Source: an uncultured Lachnospiraceae bacterium (GTDB taxonomy: Bacteria > Bacillota > Clostridia > Lachnospirales > Lachnospiraceae). Taken from it: a stretch of DNA of 7,927 nt. Every line of letters starts with the position of its first letter. Positions within the stretch are counted from its first letter, which is position 1. Shown here in pieces: positions 1 to 5,884 of the stretch. The position numbers and the translations under genes were made by a program. The notes beneath the pieces were generated by a model, which saw nothing but the letters and a program-made list of their open reading frames with translations, was not told the DNA's origin and did no database searches. The DNA lies in NCBI GenBank assembly GCA_900555195.1, contig USKC01000138.1:1-7927 (forward strand), in the 5' to 3' direction.

Positions 1-213
1 ACGCTGTTAATCGGTACGCCGGAAGAACAGATCAGCGAGGTATTGAATATCCTGCGCAAGGATGCGGGCAAACGGGATGAGTCTGAATTCCATGGCCCCT
101 CCGCTTCGGCTGCCGCTTCCATGCAGATGAACAACGTTTCCTTCCCTTCTCAATCAGACGTGGGAGGCTGTACTGTTTTCATCATGGATATCAATCAGTT
201 CCAGAAGCTATAA
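1..213 (+). CDS. darA: cyclic-di-AMP receptor, DarA/PII-like family (C-terminal part)
   Basis: This is the last 70 codons of a gene whose start lies outside the window; it ends in TAA at 211-213. The visible protein begins TLLIGTPEEQISEVLNIL, continues with a KRDE turn, and ends GGCTVFIMDINQFQKL. These match the end of the YaaQ/DUF970 family: the strand containing the 'TLLIG' sequence, a helix, a loop, then a glycine-rich 'VGGxTVFxxxxxxF' final strand. Known members (about 110 residues) are trimeric, cytosolic PII-like proteins that bind c-di-AMP; their downstream partners are largely undefined. The loop before the last strand is rich in Ser, Ala and Met. It is the last gene of its transcription unit, since a strong hairpin terminator follows. 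Identification is by remembered motif. Confidence 0.85.
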   Translation, partial: TLLIGTPEEQISEVLNILRKDAGKRDESEFHGPSASAAASMQMNNVSFPSQSDVGGCTVFIMDINQFQKL

Positions 214-228
214 GACTTCCGCAGAAAC

Positions 229-253
229 GGATGCTGCAGTTCGCGAAGCATCC
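229..253. other. short hairpin downstream of darA
   Basis: A perfect 7-bp inverted repeat (GGATGCT at 229-235 and AGCATCC at 247-253) encloses an 11-base loop, 15 bases after the darA stop. It has no T-run behind it, so it is unlikely to terminate by itself. It could protect the mRNA 3' end ahead of the main terminator that starts 9 bases later, or be chance. Confidence 0.35.
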
Positions 254-261
254 TTCATTCA

Positions 262-302
262 AAAAGACTGTGATACAGCCTGCGGCCGCATCACAGTCTT
301 TT
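262..302. terminator. bidirectional intrinsic terminator between darA and the GH2 gene
   Basis: A perfect 13-bp stem is formed by AAAAGACTGTGAT (262-274) and ATCACAGTCTTTT (290-302), with a 15-base GC-rich loop containing the palindrome GCGGCCGC. On the + strand the stem ends in TCTTTT and is followed by T-rich DNA; on the minus strand it ends in GTCTTTTTG. It sits between two convergent genes, 48 bases after the darA stop and 23 bases beyond the GH2 stop, so it probably serves both. Confidence 0.85.
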
Positions 303-325
303 GCTATTTCCTTTTAAATTTCCGT

Positions 326-3190
326 TTAATCAAGCCATTTCTTCCAGTCATTCCAGTCCACCGTATCCGCAGGCTGAAATGCATCAGAAGCAGCGTAATC
401 CAGTAGCCCCTTCACCAGCTGCCGAATCTCCGGGCGCTGCATCTTATCGCGCAGCTTCGCCGTGCATACCAGCACGCTTCCCTTTCCCACATTGGCCTCA
501 AACAGAATTCCGAGCTTATGGTTCCTTTCAAAGTTGTCTATCATCTGCACGGTCGGCATCAGGCCTGCCGGTTCCAGATCATCCAGCACCGCACAGTCAC
601 AGTCCTGGCATACCGCATACCACTGAGGCGTCGTATAGGTTGCTTTTGCAAATCCACGCAGGGCGGGATGCTCTTTCCGAATCAGGAGTCCCATCGTTCC
701 CACAGGAACAGGTTTTCCCATCCCCTCGGATATCCGCCGAAACATGGGGTAATTCCAAAAGTCCGTACAATAGCTTCCCTTCACGCTTTTTTCCACATGT
801 TCAGGCATGTACAGCACAGCTTTTCCTTCCGCCAGCCATTCCGATGCCCGTTCTTTCTCATACGCCACCCATACCTGTCCGGAACCCGTTTGTACACAGC
901 CGCTCTCTTCAGGAAGAAAGATATCCACATTTTTAGGGTATATCCACAGTGGATATTCTTTATGAATCTTTGTTCCCTCCACATCTAGGGAAAGGCGCAG
1001 CTGCAATGCTTCCCCTCCGCTTTCCGGAAGCCTGCAGGAAATCTCTCCCAGATACGTCAGGCCGTACGCCTGATCAGGTATCCGGATCTCACCCTGCGCA
1101 TAGCTGCAGCCTTCCGCCTCCAGCGTCCAGGCCACCCGTTTATCCAACAGTTCCTGTGCCTGGTTATAATAGCTGATCTCGATATCCGCACGGAACGGCT
1201 CTCCTTCATAATAGTTGTACCGCTCAAATCTGGCCAGAAGGACTTCATCCGAACAAAAACTTCTCCATTCCTCTTCTTCCACCAGACCTTTGGAATCCAT
1301 CATCGCATCCAGTATTCCGACCAAAGCGGTACCCTGCCCCTGGAAATCCTGAATATCCAGGATCTGATATCCTGCCACATAGCGCGATCTGTGCGCTGCC
1401 TCCAGTTCTTCTTTATAACACTGTATTGCCAGCTTTCCGGAATTATAGAAAAAATCCTTCGCCAGATGGCCCATGCCCTTCTCTTCCAGACGTTCTTTAA
1501 AGACCTCCAGGTTACGCGCCCGCGTTACGCCTGTGAATTTCTTGATCTCTTCAAAATTAGGAAAGACCGCATACTGACCGATTTCATGCGTCACGACCGG
1601 TGCGCTGGGCCGAATGGCAACGCCTGTTTCGGACGCCCGCACCTTCTTCACCGAGGTGCCATACTGTATCTCGATTTCCTGACCGGCAAGCCCATTCCCT
1701 GTCTTTTCCTCTTCTTCCTCCGGCGGCAGGATCGCCGCGTCATAGTCATGCATCGTGGAGGGTTCCCTTGTCTGAATATGTCCCTGGGGCGCGTCGCACA
1801 TAGCATAGGAGCCTCTCAGCAGCCGCTTATTCTCACCGTTTTCATCGCTTCCGGACAGGCGGACGCCCACCCAGAAATCCTCTTCCGGCAGGATCATGGG
1901 CGTGAACTGAAAGTTATTTGAGCCCTGGGTATACAGTGGCCGGTCATCCGCATCGCGCAGCCGGCGGATAATCTGCCCGATGCGCTTCGGGCTTCCCCAC
2001 AGTTCGTTTCCCATGGAAAGCATGCAGAACGAGGGATGATTCCCATAAGCTCTCAGGATCCGGATCCCCTCCTGTATGAGATATTCCTGTTCCGCCTCAT
2101 TGTGGTTTTCCTCATCCGGCTCCGTGATAGTTCCCCAGAAGGGAAGTTCCGGTTCCAGATAGATACCCAGCAAATCCGCAGCCTCGAAAGCCGCCTCGGG
2201 CGGGCAGCAGGTATGACAGCGATAATGATTGATCCCATAGCGCCTGGCGATTCCCATGATGTGAAGCCATTCCTCCACCCGGGTGGGCGCCGCTCCGGTC
2301 AGCGGAAAAGAAAGGCCTTCATGTTTTCCGCGCAGCTTCACTTCTTTTCCGTTAATCAGGAATGCATGCTCTCCCGCCTGGAAGCAGCGCATTCCAACCT
2401 CCGCCCCTGTCTCTTCCGCTTCCCCTTCTCCTTCCCAGGTAAGCCGGAAATGATACAGAACCGGCTGGTATTCGCTCCAGAAAAGGGGCTGCGTATCGAA
2501 TACATAGACCACTTTCTGAACGCTTCTTCCATGCGGAAGAACCAGTTCGGCCTTCATGGTTCCTCCTGCCCCTTCTCCTTCTATTCCACCAACCGTCCGT
2601 AAATAGGGCGTGACAGAAAGGCTTCTGCACACTTCGGAGCCCGCATTTTCCACTTCCAGTTCCAGTTCTGCCGTCCAGTTCTCTATGTCGCTTCTGGCCT
2701 TTACATGGCGGATGGAGACCTCACCATAGACTTCCAACGCGATCCGCCCTGTAATCCCGTTCCAGTTCGTCTGCGTATCCGGGCTGGTCAGATGACCTCC
2801 TTTTGTGAGATAATCCGTATTTTCCACCTGGATGCGCAGAGTGAATTCCTCCGCCTTCACCAGATCCGTCAGTTCATATATATGGGGCGCACACAGGCTG
2901 TCCCTCTCCCCTGCCATCTGTCCGTCCACCCATACCTTCGTCTTTCTGGTTCGCTCCAGAAACAGAAGCAGCGGCCGCCCCACATCTTCCCTGCGTATAT
3001 GGACACGACGCTCATAATAAGCCTTTCCCTCAAAGGGATAGACCTCTGTGAGCCGCTCCGTCTCCCGCTTCTGATTGACAGCCCCCTTCCGGGCCTGCGC
3101 GGTTGTTCCCGGCAGGCCGATTCGATCATCCAGGCGATCGTCCTTCAGGGAAAACCTCCATTCCCCGCTTAAATCATACTCCCTGATCAT
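326..3190 (-). CDS. glycoside hydrolase family 2 (beta-galactosidase/glucuronidase-like)
   Basis: A 954-residue retaining exo-beta-glycosidase of family GH2; substrate unknown. Visible layout: N-terminal sugar-binding jelly roll (about 1-155, with 'LSGEWRFSL' at 7-15), Ig-like domain (about 160-270), TIM barrel (about 271-625), then beta-rich C-terminal domains to 954. The barrel carries HPSFCMLSMGNELWG at 385-399, giving E396 as probable acid/base, and VVTHEIGQYAVFPNF at 532-546, giving E535 as probable nucleophile. KLRGKHEGLSFPLTG (285-299) and LDIQDFQGQGTALVG (611-625) mark a clade distinct from classical LacZ. There is no signal peptide, so it should act in the cytoplasm on imported oligosaccharides. 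Acidic runs (490-495, 638-641) look like surface loops. The start is well fixed: AAGGAGG lies 6 bases upstream of ATG. The start lies inside the end of tadA (17-nt overlap), implying one operon. No broken frame was seen. Confidence 0.88.
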   Translation of the reverse strand: MIREYDLSGEWRFSLKDDRLDDRIGLPGTTAQARKGAVNQKRETERLTEVYPFEGKAYYERRVHIRREDVGRPLLLFLERTRKTKVWVDGQMAGERDSLCAPHIYELTDLVKAEEFTLRIQVENTDYLTKGGHLTSPDTQTNWNGITGRIALEVYGEVSIRHVKARSDIENWTAELELEVENAGSEVCRSLSVTPYLRTVGGIEGEGAGGTMKAELVLPHGRSVQKVVYVFDTQPLFWSEYQPVLYHFRLTWEGEGEAEETGAEVGMRCFQAGEHAFLINGKEVKLRGKHEGLSFPLTGAAPTRVEEWLHIMGIARRYGINHYRCHTCCPPEAAFEAADLLGIYLEPELPFWGTITEPDEENHNEAEQEYLIQEGIRILRAYGNHPSFCMLSMGNELWGSPKRIGQIIRRLRDADDRPLYTQGSNNFQFTPMILPEEDFWVGVRLSGSDENGENKRLLRGSYAMCDAPQGHIQTREPSTMHDYDAAILPPEEEEEKTGNGLAGQEIEIQYGTSVKKVRASETGVAIRPSAPVVTHEIGQYAVFPNFEEIKKFTGVTRARNLEVFKERLEEKGMGHLAKDFFYNSGKLAIQCYKEELEAAHRSRYVAGYQILDIQDFQGQGTALVGILDAMMDSKGLVEEEEWRSFCSDEVLLARFERYNYYEGEPFRADIEISYYNQAQELLDKRVAWTLEAEGCSYAQGEIRIPDQAYGLTYLGEISCRLPESGGEALQLRLSLDVEGTKIHKEYPLWIYPKNVDIFLPEESGCVQTGSGQVWVAYEKERASEWLAEGKAVLYMPEHVEKSVKGSYCTDFWNYPMFRRISEGMGKPVPVGTMGLLIRKEHPALRGFAKATYTTPQWYAVCQDCDCAVLDDLEPAGLMPTVQMIDNFERNHKLGILFEANVGKGSVLVCTAKLRDKMQRPEIRQLVKGLLDYAASDAFQPADTVDWNDWKKWLD

Positions 3191-3701
3191 CTTTTTCCTC
3201 CTTCATCTTTCGCAGCCTGCGCTCCTCTCGCACGCGGACTCTGAGTTCTTTAAAAAAACCGGTCAGCATCGCGCTGCACTCCTCTTCCATGATGCCGCGC
3301 ACAATTCTGACCTGATGGTTGAAATCAGGCACCTGCAGGATATTCAGGATGGAGCCCGCACATCCGGCCTTTGGATTCATGCATCCGATGACCACCTCAG
3401 GAATCCTGGCCTGCACGATCGCTCCTGAACACATCTGGCAGGGTTCCAGCGTTACATATAATGTACAGCCTTCCAGCCTCCAGTCTCCGAGCTTCCTGCT
3501 CGCCTTGCGGATAGCCGTTATCTCTGCATGGGAAAGGGTATTCTTATCCGTGTTCCTGCGGTTATATCCCCTCCCAATGATTCGATCCTCATATACAATC
3601 ACGCAGCCGATGGGCACTTCTCCAAGCGCATACGCTTTCTGCGCCTGCTTTATCGCAGCCCTCATATATTTCATATGGCGCTGTTCTGACTCATTCGGCA
3701 T
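3174..3701 (-). CDS. tadA: tRNA-specific adenosine deaminase TadA
   Basis: TadA deaminates adenosine 34 to inosine in the tRNA anticodon (tRNA-Arg ACG), allowing wobble decoding; it is a zinc-dependent cytosolic dimer. The protein starts MPNESEQRHMKYM and shows the family core AYALGEVPIGCVIV, the zinc/catalytic HAE (H58, E60 from this start), and PCQMC (C88 and C91), with 'MNPKAGCAGS' further on. The chosen start gives 175 residues, close to the usual 150-175. The frame is open further upstream to ATG at 3812, but that would add 37 Lys/Arg/Glu-rich residues not typical of TadA. The start at 3701 has an excellent AGGAGG with 5-base spacing. The C-terminal tail is Arg/Lys/Glu-rich and overlaps the start of the GH2 gene by 17 nt. 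Confidence 0.93.
   Translation of the reverse strand: MPNESEQRHMKYMRAAIKQAQKAYALGEVPIGCVIVYEDRIIGRGYNRRNTDKNTLSHAEITAIRKASRKLGDWRLEGCTLYVTLEPCQMCSGAIVQARIPEVVIGCMNPKAGCAGSILNILQVPDFNHQVRIVRGIMEEECSAMLTGFFKELRVRVREERRLRKMKEEKDDQGV
3197..3203 (-). promoter_or_regulatory. ribosome binding site of the GH2 gene, inside tadA
   Basis: Minus-strand AAGGAGG, 6 bases before the GH2 ATG, embedded in the last codons of tadA (it encodes part of the KEE tail). Ribosomes finishing tadA would stop 17 nt past the GH2 start, an arrangement typical of translational coupling. Confidence 0.8.
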
Positions 3702-3704
3702 TTT

Positions 3705-3714
3705 CACCTCCTCC
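3705..3714 (-). promoter_or_regulatory. ribosome binding site fixing the tadA start
   Basis: Read on the minus strand this is GGAGGAGGTG followed by AAA and ATG at 3701. It is a near-perfect Shine-Dalgarno sequence at ideal spacing and decides between the start at 3701 and the in-frame ATG at 3812. Confidence 0.85.
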
Positions 3715-3812
3715 GGCTTCTCCATCCGCTCCGCTCCCTTCATCCGTTTCTGTTTCTCACGCTTCCTGTTTCCATCCCGGGATCCGGCCTCTTCTTGTTT
3801 CATAAGGCCCAC

Positions 3813-3841
3813 TTGCCCGCCCGGCCGTTCCGGTCTATAAT
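3813..3841 (+). promoter_or_regulatory. candidate sigma-A promoter for the nrdG-like gene
   Basis: TTGCCC (3813-3818) and a perfect TATAAT (3836-3841) are separated by exactly 17 bases. The start would be near 3848, leaving a leader of about 60 nt before the ATG at 3911. Confidence 0.6.
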
Positions 3842-3845
3842 AACA
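3837..3845 (-). promoter_or_regulatory. candidate extended -10 promoter for tadA-GH2
   Basis: On the minus strand the sequence reads TGTTATTAT, which fits an extended -10 (TGn plus TATTAT). No good -35 is present 17 bases upstream, as is common for extended -10 promoters. Transcription would start near 3830, giving a leader of about 130 nt before the tadA ATG. Its -10 bases are the same ones used by the + strand promoter. Confidence 0.4.
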
Positions 3846-3910
3846 GTACGTCCTTATGGTACCTGTCGTTACATCTGAACTGTACTCATCATATCAGGGA
3901 AAGGCTCAAA

Positions 3911-4606
3911 ATGCAAATTCACGGTTTCAACAAAACAACGCTCCTGGATTATCCCGGCCATGTGGCCTCCACCATTTTCACGGGTTTCTGCAACTTCCGC
4001 TGCCCGTTTTGCCAGAACGGGGATCTGGTTCTGCATCCTGCTTCCCTCCCTCTTCTTTCTGAGGAAGATATTCTGGCACATCTGCGCAAGCGGCGCGGTA
4101 TCCTTACAGGCGTATGTGTCAGCGGCGGAGAGCCCACGCTTCAGCCGGATCTGGAACCCTTTCTTTACCGTATCAAAGAGCTGGGATATCTGATTAAATT
4201 GGATACCAACGGCTACCAGCCGGAGGTTCTTCAGTCACTGCATGAAAAGAAGCTTCTGGACTATATCGCAATGGATATTAAGTCCTCTCCCCGCAACTAT
4301 GCCGCAGTCGCCGGGCTGCCCGGACTGGATATGGGCCGTATCCGAAGCAGCGTGGATTTCATCCGAACCTGCGGACTGGCCTATGAATTTCGCACCACAG
4401 TTGTTCGGGAACTGCACAGCGCCAGCGACTTCCAGCGGATCGGCTGCTGGCTGCAAGGCTGCGACGCCTATTTCCTTCAGTCCTATGCGGAAAGCGACGG
4501 CGTGATTTCCCCCATGTTTACCTCCTGCACCCGGGAAGAATTGGAAGGATTTCGTAAGATCCTGCTCCCTTTTATACCGAACACCTCGCTGAGAGGGGTA
4601 GACTGA
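3911..4606 (+). CDS. nrdG: anaerobic ribonucleoside-triphosphate reductase activating protein (radical SAM)
   Basis: A 231-residue radical-SAM activase. It is expected to use a [4Fe-4S] cluster and S-adenosylmethionine to make the glycyl radical on the anaerobic ribonucleotide reductase NrdD. The cluster motif is C27-NFR-C31-PF-C34, preceded by the family opening GFNKTTLLDYPGHVAS (5-20). The SAM-binding glycine motif is CVSGGEPTLQPD (69-80), followed by KLDTNGYQP (96-104) and DYIAMDIKSSP (117-127). The end, IPNTSLRGVD, matches the 'PNTxLRG' tail of the NrdG2-type subfamily (TIGR02495 as remembered), so the gene seems complete despite the relic pressed against its stop. ATG at 3911 is preceded by AAAGG at 3900-3904. 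No nrdD is visible, so the partner must lie elsewhere. It could be an activase for another glycyl-radical enzyme, but the N-terminus favours NrdG. Confidence 0.85.
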   Translation: MQIHGFNKTTLLDYPGHVASTIFTGFCNFRCPFCQNGDLVLHPASLPLLSEEDILAHLRKRRGILTGVCVSGGEPTLQPDLEPFLYRIKELGYLIKLDTNGYQPEVLQSLHEKKLLDYIAMDIKSSPRNYAAVAGLPGLDMGRIRSSVDFIRTCGLAYEFRTTVVRELHSASDFQRIGCWLQGCDAYFLQSYAESDGVISPMFTSCTREELEGFRKILLPFIPNTSLRGVD

Positions 4607-4611
4607 TATGG

Positions 4612-4695
4612 ACGGGATTTTCCAGCAGTTCCTACTTTCATAAGCAGTTTAAAAAGTTTACCGGTCTGCCCCCTCAGCAATACCAGGGCCGTTAA
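4612..4695 (+). pseudogene. remnant of an AraC-family transcriptional regulator (C-terminal tail only)
   Basis: Read in the frame that ends in TAA at 4693-4695, the 27 codons spell TGFSSSSYFHKQFKK followed by FTGLPPQQYQGR. This is the second helix-turn-helix and signature tail of AraC/XylS proteins ('GFxxxSYFxxxFKKxxGxxPxxYR'). Homology stops abruptly upstream of 4612, only a few bases after the nrdG stop at 4606; the rest of the usual 100-residue DNA-binding domain is absent. No start codon or ribosome binding site fits, so it should not be made as a protein. It looks like a deletion scar. The identification rests on a short but very characteristic match. Confidence 0.75.
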
Positions 4696-4704
4696 ACTTT
4701 CATC

Positions 4705-4729
4705 CAGGCTCCTACAGCCTGACCTTTTT
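4705..4729 (+). terminator. intrinsic terminator after nrdG/AraC relic
   Basis: CAGGCT (4705-4710) and AGCCTG (4716-4721) form a perfect 6-bp stem with a CCTAC loop, followed by ACC and TTTTT (4725-4729). It lies 10 bases past the AraC-relic stop and overlaps the last codons of the convergent gene (the T-run is that gene's Lys-Lys codons). It was perhaps originally the terminator of the lost AraC gene and now serves nrdG. Confidence 0.6.
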
Positions 4730-5776
4730 CATGTAGTAGCCAAAGCTTCCCGGCCGGGCCGGAACGCTTTGGCCCTCAAAGGCCTCAAAACCAAACATTT
4801 CTGCGGCCATTTTCTCCCGTTCATAGAAGACGCCCGGAACTCCCAGATAGTAGCTCTCTTCTCCTTCCTTTCCCACTTTGCCGAGGATCACATGCCGGTA
4901 ATTATAATACCCATGCAGCAGAAAGCTGTTATGCACCATCTTCTGGTATTCCTGCCCAAGTATCACGAAATCCCTCGGCGTTATGGACAGGTATTCCCGT
5001 TTATCCCCAAACGGATGCACCGTTTGATAGAGGTGCTGCAGCTGCTCCCATTTGTCCTCATACAGTTTTTCCTGCCCGCCGCCCTGCGGTTCTTTTACCG
5101 GTTCTTTATCATTCCTTCCACGCTCCATTTGCATGCCTTCCTGCCGCATGTGTTCCGCTTGGGCTCCCTCTTCCGAAGCGCCTTTTTCCAAAGCGCTTTC
5201 CACCTGAGCGGCTTTCAGCCTGTCGTCCACCGTCCTTTGCGCTTCTTTCGCGGTTTTTTCCTGAATCTCTGATACCTTCTCCGAACGATCCAGCCTTTTC
5301 GGGCACACCCTCTCCATCCTTTTGCTTTTCTCTCCGTCCGCTTCTTCCTTATCCCTGATGTGCCCATGGCCTCCTATTTCGTTCTGGCTTTCCTTCTCCA
5401 CAGGCACCGAAACCGCACTCCCGCCCTGCGGCCTTGCTGCACTCCTCCAGTTTCCTTCCACTCTCCTTCCGCCTGTAAGTTCCAGCCTCAGACCGCAAAT
5501 CTCTGCATATGGCCGTCCTCCGCGGCTGACTGCCGTTCTTTCAAACGTACGGGAATAGCTGCCTCCTCCATGCTTCAGCAGGATCTTGTCCACAGCAGCT
5601 CCCTCTTCATCCCTGAGATCGTAAAAGCCGTTATCCGTTTCTCCCAGCCCCTGAATCCGTATCTGCCATCTGATCTCCTCGCCCACCTCTTCCAGTTTCA
5701 GGAATCCGGCGCTTTTTATTCGTTCTCCCGCTCTCATCAGATCGAGGTATATAATTTGCCTGTTATAATAAAACAC
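4712..5776 (-). CDS. DUF6128-like protein of unknown function
   Basis: A 354-residue protein with no signal peptide or membrane segment. It has three parts. The N-terminal domain (about 1-110) is beta-rich, beginning MFYYNRQIIYLDLMRAGERI with RWQIRIQGLGE at 36-46. The middle (about 115-240) is a Glu/Lys/Arg/Gln-rich, probably disordered or coiled linker. The C-terminal domain (about 245-354) looks conserved, with YLSITPRDFVILGQEYQKM, NSFLLHGYYNYRH (283-295), YYLGVPGVFYEREKMAAEMF (309-328) and PGSFGYYMKKV. From memory this tail resembles DUF6128, found in Lachnospiraceae; its role is unknown. The start is GTG at 5774-5776, supported by AAGGAGG 7 bases upstream (5784-5790). It appears to be a single-gene unit. 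Confidence 0.8.
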   Translation of the reverse strand: MFYYNRQIIYLDLMRAGERIKSAGFLKLEEVGEEIRWQIRIQGLGETDNGFYDLRDEEGAAVDKILLKHGGGSYSRTFERTAVSRGGRPYAEICGLRLELTGGRRVEGNWRSAARPQGGSAVSVPVEKESQNEIGGHGHIRDKEEADGEKSKRMERVCPKRLDRSEKVSEIQEKTAKEAQRTVDDRLKAAQVESALEKGASEEGAQAEHMRQEGMQMERGRNDKEPVKEPQGGGQEKLYEDKWEQLQHLYQTVHPFGDKREYLSITPRDFVILGQEYQKMVHNSFLLHGYYNYRHVILGKVGKEGEESYYLGVPGVFYEREKMAAEMFGFEAFEGQSVPARPGSFGYYMKKVRL

Positions 5777-5783
5777 CCTTGTC

Positions 5784-5790
5784 CCTCCTT
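5784..5790 (-). promoter_or_regulatory. ribosome binding site fixing a GTG start
   Basis: Minus-strand AAGGAGG, then GACAAGG, then GTG at 5776. The spacing of 7 bases and lack of a competing ATG make GTG the likely start of the DUF6128-like gene. Confidence 0.8.
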
Positions 5791-5821
5791 ATAGTCCTAA
5801 TTCTATTCGGACTAGGGCCCA

Positions 5822-5850
5822 AATATGACTAGGACTGCCGCAGGAAACAA
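5822..5850 (-). promoter_or_regulatory. candidate promoter for the DUF6128-like gene
   Basis: On the minus strand, TTGTTT (5845-5850) and CATATT (5822-5827) are separated by 17 bases. Each matches the consensus at 4 of 6 positions, so this is a modest candidate. The -10 lies between two direct copies of CCTAGTC (5827-5833 and 5810-5816, minus strand), which could be an operator. Confidence 0.3.
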
Positions 5851-5884
5851 GGGTAAGGGTGCAATACCATCTCGGTTCGAAACA

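Noticed and set aside
301..936. A 211-codon + strand open frame opposite the end of the GH2 gene
   Set aside because: Pro/Ser/His-rich composition with no domain, no ribosome binding site, and it lies fully antisense to a clear glycosidase. The terminator stem also overlaps its start.
1391..2602. Long + strand open frames (1391-1921 and 2036-2602) antisense to the GH2 gene
   Set aside because: They are shadows of a GC-rich real gene; no motif or initiation signal.
3702..3812. N-terminal extension of TadA to an ATG at 3812
   Set aside because: It adds 37 highly charged residues not typical of TadA, and the internal start at 3701 has an almost perfect ribosome binding site at ideal spacing.
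5874..5883. GGTTCGAAAC, resembling a tRNA T-loop
   Set aside because: The flanking bases do not pair as a 5-bp T-stem, and no acceptor, D or anticodon arms can be formed around it.
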